The notes beneath the pieces were generated by a model. It was not told the DNA's origin, did no database searches, and saw nothing but the letters and a program-made list of their open reading frames with translations. A stretch of DNA of 64,000 bases from Escallonia rubra (lineage: Eukaryota; Streptophyta; Magnoliopsida; Escalloniales; Escalloniaceae). Below are positions 53,985 to 64,000 of the stretch, piece after piece. Numbering within the stretch: position 1 is the first letter of the stretch; each line of letters starts with the position of its first letter. The stretch spans positions 434,001 through 498,000 of the forward strand of contig JAVXUO010000077.1 in NCBI GenBank assembly GCA_033065855.1. Reading direction: 5' to 3'. The position numbers were made by a program, and so were the translations under genes.

Positions 53985-55017
53985 ATTTCCTGTTTGATGT
54001 TCTGAAAAATATTAACTCACGAAATAAATTTTTTGATAGGCCCTCCTCCTTTTATCCAGACTTGGGTATCATTTTTTTAAAAAAGTGAGGAAAAATATAT
54101 GTATTTTTTATATATAGAGAACAAAGAAGAAATAGTGCCGCTTTGGTGCCTCCATGTCTGGAATGTGAATCATGCAGGAACTTAAGAAGCTAATGAGAGC
54201 AAAAGTTCAGGAGCATATTGCATTACAGTGGTCCATCAGCCCAGGATTTGCATCCCAATGAAAGGAACAATAAAAAATAAAATATCAAGCTCCACAAACC
54301 AAGATTCTAAAAGTTCTCCACACTAGACTATTCGTATGTTCTTCCTTGTCACTCTAAACAGTTTGATCATGGTAGAAATACACAATATTTGGGCTTGTTG
54401 TACCATCAAGCACACAATGGTTACATCAGTAGATGTAGAAGACCAATAAGTTGTAATGGGATAATCCATTAATTTATCTGCATATACTTTTTCAAATCAG
54501 CATCAAGATCTTTTTTATCTATCTTCTCACCCTGGCCTCTTCCACAGCCCCTTCCAAATCCACGACCTCTACCGCCACCACGTGACCTTCCATATCCACT
54601 GCCCCTCCCTGGTCCACTGTTCCAAAGTTAATAATTAAAAAAAAGAAAGTGAGACATCAATTCAAAAACATAACGCTGTGAGACAAAATCTAAAATTTTA
54701 AAACAAGTGGGGCAGGGCCAAATTAAGGGCCAAAGGGCCAGGCTAGATTAGGGCCAAAACTGGGCCAGAACCGGACCGGGCCCAGGCCAGCCCTAAAAAA
54801 ATGAGCTGATTTTGGGCAAGCCCGTTTTTAGGGCCTGACCCAGACCTTTTTAGGGCCAGGCCAGATAAAATCCTCGAACAATTAGGCATGGCCTTAGCCC
54901 TGGCCCTATGGTTTAGGGTCGTCACTGTTCATCCATATGCTAGGCCAGCCATGGCCAATTTAGCGTAGGGACGGGTCGGGCCAACCCGCGGGCAGCCTGG
55001 CCCTTTTGACATATCTA
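53985..55017. other. Foreign block inside the CACTA-B transposase, replacing about 150 bp
   Basis: Alignment by eye to CACTA-A shows homology ending at GCTGAACATA (53984) and resuming at TTTAATCCTTTCGG (about 55018). About 150 bp of the CACTA-A equivalent are missing. The block holds the ALY-like last exon with its 3' flank, then a GGCCAGGCC-rich stretch (54700-55017) whose right edge, CCTTTTGACATATCTAG, looks like a hAT terminus. No matching left terminus was found. Confidence 0.55.
54469..54616 (-). pseudogene. Captured last exon of an ALY/REF-like mRNA-export gene
   Basis: On the minus strand an acceptor-like GGAACAG precedes an open stretch ending at TAA (54469-54471). It encodes an RGG-rich tail (GRGSGYGRSRGGGRGRGFGR) followed by KKDLDADLKKYMQIN. 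The RGG tail plus LDADL.KY is the C-terminal signature of ALY/THO4-type or CHTOP-like (FoP domain) export adaptors. Downstream sequence looks like its 3' UTR. Retained intron sequence at the acceptor indicates capture at DNA level, not retroposition. The rest of the gene is absent, so it is a fragment. ALY is the more likely source; a related FoP-domain protein is possible. Confidence 0.6.
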
Positions 55018-57863
55018 GTTTAATCCTTTCGGACAGTCTAGTACGCCCTACTCCACATGGGATTGTTATTTTTGTCTCGTGTAACCTTCCCCCTGGAATG
55101 TGCATGAATAAGCCATAAATGTTTTTTTCGTTGCTCATTCTGGGGTCAAAGAGTCCTAGTAAGGACATAAATATGTAGTTAAGGCACTTGTTTGACGAGC
55201 TCAAACAGCTAGGGGATTGCGCAGTTGAAACATATGATGTATCTCTTAAACAAAACTTTCAAATGAGGGCTGTTTTGATGTGGACTATAAACAACTTTCC
55301 CGCATTGGGAATGACGTATGGCTGAAGCATACATGGAAAGTTAGCATGGCCTGCTTGTATAGTCGTGAACCCCGATTATACGTTAAAGCACGACAAAAAG
55401 TCCTTGTGGTTCGGATGCCACTATAAGTTGTTGCCACCAGACCATCAATTATGTAGGTAGAATGATAAAGTTGACGGAGTGTGAGGTTGTCACACTGGGC
55501 TATCCATCTAGTGATGAAGTGTTTTCACATCTAGAGACACTTGATACTGACATACCATACGACAAGGGTGTGCTGGATCAGAAGATTCTAAAACATGGGA
55601 AAAAAGCACAATTGGATGAGACAATGTATTTTCTGAGAGTTGGGCTACTGGAGGACACTCATTATTCGAAACATGGATGTGATGCACATTGAGAAAAATA
55701 TTTTTCAACATAGCGATGAATGTGAATGGAAAATCAAAAGATCACCTTAAAGTGAGAAATGATCTACAATAGTTGGGTGTACGACGTGAACTATAGTCGA
55801 ACTGCATCTTGTTCAAGTCAACGTGAGGATGATATTTTTGAAAGTACCGTACTGTCTAGACAAGAAACAAGTAGATAAGGTCTATCAGTGGGTTAAGAAT
55901 TTGAAACTTCCAGATGGGTATGCGTCCGACATTTATCGTTGTTGTAATGTATTAGAGTGTAAGTTCTAAGGGATGAAGAAAAAGACTGATTCCTATTGCC
56001 TTCCGGGGATTGTTGCCAAAGGTTGTATGCGAGACTTTGACATAATTATCTCAGTTTTTTTTCGAGATATATGTTCCTCAACACTCCGAGTAAGTAATAT
56101 AGAGCTGCTTGATAAGAACATTGTGGTGACAATTTGCAAGCTCGAGAAAATCTTCTTACTGTCCTTCTTTAATTTAATGGAGCATTTGCCTGTTCACTTG
56201 GCATATGAAGTTAAGATGCGTGGACTTGTGCAATATCGGTGGATGTAGCCATTTGAGATTTAATCTTTTAACTCTCTATTGTCCATTACACATAATGCAA
56301 ACCTTGTTAACATTGATATTTCACTTAACTCTATTCCATAAACTTCTAGGTTCATGTTTCATCTGAAAAAAAGCCCGTAAAGCTTGTGTTGAGAGCTCAA
56401 TTGCCGAGGCTTACATAATAGAAGAACTGGTCAACTTTTGTAGCTAATATTTTGGGCCTGACATCAATATAAGGTTGAATCAGCTAGGCCAAGATGAGCT
56501 CGGTGCCAGCACAAATTTATAAGGACATTTATCAATATTCAAACACTCAGGTAGTCTGTTTGGACGAACGTATACTCGGTGGCTAATGGATGAAGAGTAT
56601 AGCGCTACAACAATGTATGCACTTCTAAATTGTGAAGAAGTTTGAATTTTTGTTGAGTACGTTAATATCTTCAAATTATTGTAAAATCTTGAAAAGTGTA
56701 AGAGTTGGGTTAACTACATTCGTTTGCAGTGAGTTCGATGCAGAATCTTATATCAGTGATCATGTTAGATTAAAAATCATCGGAAATCGCAATTTCTTGA
56801 GTAGTTCAAAAGATGTGTAAGTCTCAAACCAAACTATACTACGTGTTATAGTTATGTGATTTATTAGTATGCTGATATATCCTTAATTTTCACCGTCTTC
56901 TAAAATAGGTTCAATCGGTCAACAAACCAGTAAACTCCGATTGAAAGTACTAGTTGAAGGCCTCATTAAACAAGCATCTTGTCATAGAGGCTATATCGTC
57001 AACGAGTTTAAGTTTAACACAAAAGATGATGACCGAACTAAACAAACCAAAAATAATGGAGTCTCATTCAATGACGACTGTTATGATGAGAATTGCATGG
57101 CTTTTTATGCATAGCTGGATGAGATTGTTGAGCTAACATATCTCGGTAGCCAAAACCGCTTGGTAATATTCAAATATACATGGTTCGATATTACATGAAG
57201 TAAAGGGATTCGTGTTAGCTCATAAGAAATTCTAACAATATTAAGTCAAGACTTGCATCAGATGAACCGTTTGTGTTTGCTAATCAAGCTTCACAAGTGT
57301 TCTACGTAGAAGATGTTGCAAATCCTAAATCTCATTGGTTTACAGTTATCAAATTCAAAAAATTGCCAATTGCATATGACAGTGAAGTAAACACCTAACA
57401 GCCGACCAAGTACTTGTCTTGGTACATGTTGAAGTGAACAACGAGGGACGATCTTCCTCTTCAACCAATACTTCATCTAGGAGAAGAAGTCGTAGATGAT
57501 AAAGAGGAAGATGTAAAAAGTGTTGAAGATGATGAGGATAAGTCTCTTGATGAAGAGAATAAATAATTACAAGATGAAGATGACGATGAGTCTTAAGAAG
57601 GGAAGGATTATGAGTATGAAGATGAAGAGGATGATGATTCTCAAAATGAAGATGATTGACTTATAATGTTGTAATGTTTATGACTTGTAATTAATAAATA
57701 ACTTGGATATTTAACTTAATTTTACAAAATAACAAAGTCATCTTCCCAATATGACCTGGACTTCATTACTCCATATTAGTATGTTAACTTACTCCTTCAT
57801 CTGGTTCATCGTAGAGAAATTTTATATTAACATAATATTTACCATAAATATCTATTATCAGTT

Positions 57864-59582
57864 ATGGATAGATTACGGGTTACTCGTGGTCGCGGTGGAC
57901 ATCGAGCTGCGTCCACGCCGGTGGCTGGGCCATTAGCATTGCTTGCTGATGACAAGGCACATAGCATGAGCATCTAACAGGCCCGCCCGCAGCCACAGCC
58001 TCGGCTCAGGCTAAGCCCTCCCAACCGCACACATGTTCACCTTCTTCAGTGGGTTCGACGACATCAGATATAATTGATATTAGAATTTCAGCAATGTCTA
58101 CCTTACATTTAATTTATATTTGAGCTAATTTAATGCTAGTATTTTGTAGGTTCTTGTTGAGGCCATAGACCGACAGGTAGGGTGCGCATTGATCCCCAGC
58201 GGAAACGACGAGTTACTCTGACCAAGGATGACCAGTAAGTAAAAAATCACATAATGCACTTGACAGTTTAATGATTCCAATAATTATTAATGTTCACTTA
58301 TTTAATGATATTAATGTTATTTTTTATCAGGATCCTGGAAAAAGCCGGTGAATACGAAGATTGACCTTCTTGTGAAAGGCCGCTTTGTTGAGCTACTGCT
58401 ATATTGGAAGGACTGGAATACCAGGAGGAGGACGGCCCTGTGGGAGAAGTGATCGGTATTACTTTGAATCAGCTAATAATTGTTTAATTAGTACTGTTCC
58501 ATGCAATTAATCATACTGATTGTGTAATTTGTTGCATACCAGGAGGGGTTTGACTTTAAGTCGCCTGAGTATCGGGCATTGGGGAAGATGGTTTTTTTTT
58601 TTTTGCGTACATAGCCAAAAATTACAAGCGATGTCTACACAATGCACGGGACTGGGCCAGGAAGTTGGTGCCGAAGAGTGCATCAACGGAGGAATAGAAA
58701 GGGTATCCCCCTAATTGGATCTCACCATTTGTATGGAGGCAGATGGTTGATAGGTGGATGACTGATCCATCTTGGGAGGTGAAGAGTAGGAGTGGGAACG
58801 CTAACCAAAAAGGATAAGGATCCTATGCGCACGGGAGGGTCGATGCCGTACGACATCATCCGATATAAGAATGCGGCTGAGAACCGGTACCTGGAGAAGG
58901 ATGAGGTGTGTGCTTTGACATACACGATGACGCACATCAGAAAAGTAGATAAAGATGATGCACATTGGGCGGGGGAGTTCATTTCATAGGTTGCTCGACA
59001 TATCGATGTAAGTTAGAAATTAATTTGTTTTTAGTTAAAATTTTGATAATGTCTTCAATGTCTACTGCCTTAATATCTTCGACGCCAAATCACTGTTTTG
59101 TAGGCCTCATATGAACATATTATGGGGTCTAGGCAGCAGTCTGGTCAGTCATCAACGTCCATGATTACGAGTACGAGTACTAGGGGATTGAAAGGTGGCT
59201 AGATACACCGAAAGTTATTGATAGTAGGAAAGAACATGTGCGCGGCCTTCCTAGGTGACTGCACGTGCCATGATGGGAGCATCCTCACCCCCTACCGCCC
59301 TTCCATAGACACAGACACAGACACCGACTGCGGAGTGACATTACACCTGGATGATGTTCGTCGCATTGCTCAAGAGGTGGTCAGGATGATCAGGGAGGAT
59401 GGGGTACAAAACATTTACAATTATGAAGTCAATCTTATATTTGAACACAATATATAAGTCGTAACGAGAGTGGGTGCGTGATTTTAATGTAGGACATTAT
59501 TATTTCCGAGACCAAGCCGGATCCGCATGACACCCCCATGGACGAGGAGCAGGGTCCGGATGCCGGTCTCGACGAGCCTTGA
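57864..59582 (+). pseudogene. CACTA-B second gene remnant (Transposase_24-like)
   Basis: It is collinear with CACTA-A 36733-35189. The start MDRLRVTRGRGGHRA is at 57864. A block at 58720-58985 carries WMTDPSWEVKSRSGN- and LTYTMTHIRKVDKDDAHW-like segments, and a C-terminal part runs to TGA at 59580-59582. Frame changes and altered exon borders are evident, and an A/T-run length change at about 58590-58604 may add to the damage. Not functional. Confidence 0.65.
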
Positions 59583-59884
59583 GGCATGCCCTTCTTCCTC
59601 GCCCCTGCTCTCCTAAAATTGTCCTCCTCTATTTTTATTCCCCTCTCGCTCTTATCTCTGCCCCCTGTTATAATTGGTTCACAATTGGACAATATTGTAT
59701 ATATTTTGAGTTCGATTAGAATATAATTTGAATATATATTTTGTGTTTTAGGATGAAATAATTACTGATGGATCAGTAATTATCAATTATTTAACCCTAT
59801 TGTGGATTGAGAATTGTTTGTGATTTGTATAATGTGATTGTATTTGGATTATAGGAGGCGGATTTGGGTATAATTTTTTTTTTT

Positions 59885-60318
59885 ACTTTTAGTGACGATT
59901 TTTTTTCCGTCACTAAAAATCTACAAGGATAGAGATAGGAAAACCTTTTAGCGACGGAGACAGACCTTTAGCGGTAGAAAATCCGTCGCTAAAAAGGCAA
60001 GGGTCTTTAGAGACTGATCTTTAGCAATGGACTAAAGTTTTTTCTGTCACGAAAAGTTATTCCAAAATATTAATTTTTGAAATAAAATAAAATAAAATAT
60101 GAAAATTATCTTTAGCTGCGGAATGTCCGTCGCTAAAAGCTGGACTTTTTTGGTGACGGATTTGAGAATTCTGTCGCCAAACTTTTAGCAACGGAATTTT
60201 CGGTTACGTACTTTTAGTGACAAGTTTATCGATGGGGTGTATGTCGCTAATGTCTTTGGCGACGGATAATGGACTTTTAGCAACGAAACTGTCCCTCGCT
60301 AAAAGTCCTTTTTGGTGT
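59885..60318. repeat. CACTA-B right subterminal repeats
   Basis: TTTAGCGACGGA, CCGTCGCTAAAA and diverged variants (TTTAGTGACG, TTTAGCAACG) repeat up to the right terminus. They are more diverged than those of CACTA-A, in line with greater age. Confidence 0.85.
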
Positions 60319-60325
60319 TGTGAAG

Positions 60326-61890
60326 TGTGAGATCTTTCAATCCACCCCCTTAGGACTAGGTTTCCTCGCTTGCACAATTTAGTTCCCCAAGGGCCACACT
60401 CTGACTCAATGCTATATCACGTAGTCTACATTTGGTACGATCTGCGCCGCGCCAAGTTCATTACTCGTCATAGAATAATGTCTTCCTCAAAAGGGCTAGC
60501 TATGTAGTCAGTAATGAGTTTATTATGAAAGGTCATCGACGTGGATTAAGTCGCTGGTCACCCGTGTATCACATAAAACCTAGATTTTCCTTAGTGCCAA
60601 CTGATTTAGGATATCCAACCATGTTAGCACGCAGCAAAGTTAGGATATTAAAATCCATCCTCCTTGGGACTCAACATCCTTGGGGCATAACATAAGTAAC
60701 CTCATGTTAATACTCGCAATGTTCTCTATGATGCCATCTATAATAGCGCAAATCATGGCCCACTGCCTCTTACCAACTAAATACCAATGAGGTCCATATG
60801 CAAGGTAGTTTGAGGCTACTCAGATCAACATCTCAGATATAAGGTGAGCAAAGATTTTTTATAGGCCGGTCTTTATGGCTTGGATTGAATTGTCCCCAAA
60901 TTATATACTAATTGGTCATTGGTTTGTATCATATGTCTTTGAGCCTGTGGAGGTGGTTTAGCATATTTAAAAGGTATGAACTAACCATATTAGCCCTAAC
61001 GACCTCAATATGCATGTCAACAAAATTCTTGGTCTTAACTAGGACAGACTGATCGGCCAAACATAAGATATACCGATTGTTTAACTCCTTGATGGTGAAG
61101 CCATTGTTACCAAAAACAAGGATTTTTCCAGTAGAGTATCAGTAAGAACTGATCTTAGGTCTTCTTTGCTCAAAGTTAAGTGGAACACAATCAATTCACC
61201 AAAAAAATTACCTCTATGTTAAAATTAGGTTTCTATGAAGTTAGCCCCTCCCTAAGTTCGTAATATGTTTGAAGAATACAATATGGTCTATGATGATTGT
61301 TCCAGAATTCTCCTAGTCCACCTGCCACATTCCTCTGAATTTTTTCAAATGCATAGACAATTGAACTTAGATGACCAAAGTTTTTTAATCCGACTAGGAG
61401 CCTTTGTTGTGTTTGAGCCATTTCCAAACGATCGATGGATCTTTGCATGTTATTTCAAGCTAAGAATTTGTGGTTGCAGTGCTAGCATCTTCGTTATATC
61501 CATTTATCCCATGAATTGAGGTCTAAGTGGTTAATATCATTTTTTGGTTTGCATCGCCATAAAGAGTTCAGCAATTGGGTCCATAGGGTTTTTTCCCCTT
61601 AAAAACCTTTATGGTTGTAGAGTTTAGGGACAAACTCAATGGTGGTTTAATTGCCATGAGCTTTCGGATCTTTCATTCCTAGATTAAATTGTTCTATACT
61701 TGGAATTAGGTTCTTGACTAACTTAGTTATATCGTACTATAGTTGATGTGCGAAACGATATACCATACGTTCATCATTCAAATATTGATCAATCGTCTTC
61801 AGTAACATGCTTGAAGAGAAGGATTTACACATAATCAAATAGTATTGTTCAACAATAATACTGATTATTGAAGGTGAGTATCCACTAAAA
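60326..61890. other. Repeat-like region between CACTA-B and the LINE
   Basis: The first 200 bp (CTTTCAATCCACCCCCTTAG) read as the continuation of the interspersed repeat at about 31600-31849. The rest is AT-rich with only short frames and no family motif, although upstream LINE ORF2 sequence too decayed to recognise may be included. Confidence 0.45.
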
Positions 61891-64000
61891 TTGAAATGTG
61901 AAATGAAATTTCATCCCTTCATAGTACAAACATGCTCAATCATCTTGAACGTCTAAGGAATGGAATCAGTTCACCTTCGAGGATATCTTTAGGAAAAAGA
62001 AACAAATTTTAGCTAGACTAGCGGCATCCAGAAGAGTCTAGCCCAGTACACCTCCGCTTTTTTTATTAAATCTCGAGGCTAATCTTCAGGAAAAATTCCA
62101 TTTCATTTAGGCCCAAGAACATGAATACTGGAAACTTCGTGCAAAAATTCACTAGGCCTACGAGGGAAACCGAAACACTCACTTCTTTCATATGTCGGCC
62201 CTAAACCGGTGTATAGAACAAACAACGTCTTCCACCTTAAAAACTCAAATGACTGTGGACAAATGATGATATTGAAATCCAGAACCTTTTCATCGACCAC
62301 CTTAAAAGTCGGTTCCAAGTTCTAAACTAGACCAATTCAAATTCTCCTTGGACCTATCCGGTGGATCACTTGGATTGTTGTGACTATCATCACTTAAAAG
62401 ATAGCCCCTCTGACAGTGAAATTCAAAACACTCATTTTGACATGGGGACAAACAAAGCCCCGGGCCCGGATGGTTTCCATCTGGGGGCATTCCAAGAGTG
62501 TTGGGACACCTTTGCCGTTGACATATGCTCGTTTGTTAAGACTTGTTTCTGCTCTCAGTCTATCCTAGAGGACATTAATAAAACAAATATCTGTCTTATT
62601 CCTAAACAGCAGCACCCGGAATCTGTGTCCCACTTTTGTCCTATTAGTTTGTGTAACACAAGTTACAAAATTATCTCCTGCATTCTCGTTAACAGGCTGA
62701 GACCAATCATCTATAAAATCGTCCATCCGAACCAGGCTAGTTTTATCAAAGGGCGACGTGCGGCCGATAATATCATTATTTCTTCATATTATTACCCATA
62801 AAAAAGGAAAAAGAGGACTTTCATGGCCAAGCTGGATCTTGAAAAAGCTTATGATCACCTATCCTAGGATTTTTTCTTCCTCACTCTTAGAAAAAAAGGT
62901 TTTCCGTGAGAGACCATCAATTTGATCATGAACTGTGTTTCTACGGTGGAGTATGCTACTCTTTGTCATGGAAAACCTTCGGACTTCTTTACACCTTCGT
63001 GTGGCCTTCGTCAAGGTGACTCTTTATCACATTATATCTTCATCATATGTCTAAATGAATTATCTACCCTCCTTAATCAGGCCGAGGAAGCAAAACTCGT
63101 AAGGCCGATAAAGGTGGCTCCTTCGGGAATCAACATTTCTCACCTCATATTTGCGGATGATATCATATTGTTTGGAAGAGCTACAAAGGATAACGATCGT
63201 TTTTTCATGAACACGATAAACTGTTTCAACTCTTGTGCGGGGCTCCATATAAATGTGGCTAAATCTAAAATTCTATTTTCCAAAAACACAAATAGAGACA
63301 TCCAAAACTACTTCAAACACACTACCAAGCTCCCGTTCACGGACAAATTCAATGCTTATCTTGAAGTACCGCTGACACATGGCAACATCGTTAAGGACCA
63401 ATTTTCTTATATCTTGGAAAAAACTCGTATCAAAGTAGCGGCCTGGAAAACAAAAACCCTCTCCTTCGCTGTTTGGGCTACCCTTGTCAAATATGTGCTA
63501 AACTCCATCCTCATCTATTCTATGAAAGCCTATCGGATCCCCATCACAGTTGCAAATAATCTAGATACGTTAAGTAAAAATTTCCTCTGGGGTCACTCTG
63601 AAACTGAGCATAAATGGCATGGTATATGTTGGGACACCATTTCTTGGCCAAAAGATCTGCGGGGCCTGAGTATCCATAAATCTAGCACCATGAATCTTGC
63701 TATGTTCATGAACCTAGCCTGGCACCTATGGACCAAACCGGACACCTTGTGGGCTAAAATCATCAAAGAAAAATATTCCCGCATGAGACTATATGGATGG
63801 CTAAGGAAAAAAAGACGAGTTCTAGTTTTTGGAAACAACTCTTTCACGTTCGAGACAAGATGAATAATACCAGATATTGGCGCGTTGGCAATGGGGTAGA
63901 CATTTCTTTTTGGAACCATAAACGACTTCATGCAGGGAGCATTCGGTCCCAGATGATAGAACCCATTCATAATCACGCTGAAAATTTAACAGTTTGCAAC
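61891..64000 (+). mobile_element. Truncated L1-type LINE, ORF2 reverse transcriptase, running off the window
   Basis: Plus-strand pieces show a plant L1 ORF2: a linker region (FRKKKQILARLAA near 61990), then TNKAPGPDGFH and NQASFIKGRRAADN at 62361-62801. Next come LDLEKAYDHLS, SCGLRQGDSLS and the catalytic FADD (63150-63161) in the frame 62922-63863. Thumb-type sequence follows with a late WRVGNGVDISFW segment near 63880. Breaks include a TAA at 62799-62801, a stop at about 62866, and a frame change near 63810 that moves the C-terminal part to another frame. The 5' end (endonuclease) is not recognised, and the 3' end lies beyond the window. Inactive. Confidence 0.88.

Larger units (their letters stand above)
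53173..57659 (+). pseudogene. CACTA-B tnp2-type transposase remnant, interrupted
   Basis: It is collinear with the CACTA-A transposase. The TAD remnant (SVDRSWMKRK, ATG replaced by GTG at 53173) is followed by 53572-53984 (KLGLGYERIHACNN, CPVCDHPRYK). Core homology then stops, and it resumes at about 55018. The DUF4218-like part is at about 56350-56660, and the DUF4216-like part with its acidic tail at about 57230-57659. Many stops and frame changes are present, and a foreign block occupies 53985-55017. It is clearly dead and older than CACTA-A. Confidence 0.8.

Overview
The window is nuclear DNA from a flowering plant, most likely a eudicot. It is AT-rich with GT-AG introns, and carries plant-type hAT, CACTA, Stowaway, Ty3/gypsy and LINE sequences. 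Two host genes can be spliced completely by eye, and both reading frames close exactly. They lie tail to tail in the first 23 kb. CSI3-like (plus strand, 1434-11396, 6 coding exons, 2136 aa) encodes an armadillo-repeat/C2 protein that links cellulose synthase complexes to microtubules. RFC3-like (minus strand, 22834-13293, 9 exons, 364 aa) encodes an AAA+ subunit of the clamp loader. From memory the Arabidopsis orthologues are neighbouring loci (At1g77460 and At1g77470), so the pair looks like conserved microsynteny.

The RFC3 introns have grown in two ways. Intron 4 (4.76 kb) was enlarged by two non-autonomous hAT elements with 8-bp target duplications, one of which holds a Stowaway MITE. Intron 1 was enlarged by tandem duplication of a unit that spans the intron and both exon edges, leaving five decayed pseudo-exon boundaries.

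From 23.5 kb on, everything recognised is repeat. First comes a Ty3/gypsy remnant (about 23.56-27.5 kb) holding a hAT inside a hAT. Next is a GC-rich region with a degenerate tandem array (28.34-29.26 kb). Then comes a nest of elements. An old CACTA (CACTA-B, 31853-60322, TSD AAG) is split by a TIR element (about 33083-52163). That element is split by a solo gypsy LTR (34146-51042, TSD ATTCA). The LTR is split by a younger CACTA (CACTA-A, 34458-44635, TSD CAC) and by a segment of about 3.2 kb that looks like mitochondrial DNA. CACTA-B also holds the last exon of an ALY-like RNA-export gene. The window ends inside a broken L1-type LINE (about 61.9 kb to the edge).

I see no new enzymatic system. 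The most unusual signals are the self-duplicating RFC3 intron, the reconstructable insertion order of the nest, and the telomere-like tracts in the 5' part of both CACTA copies. No database search was possible; names rest on recognised motifs.
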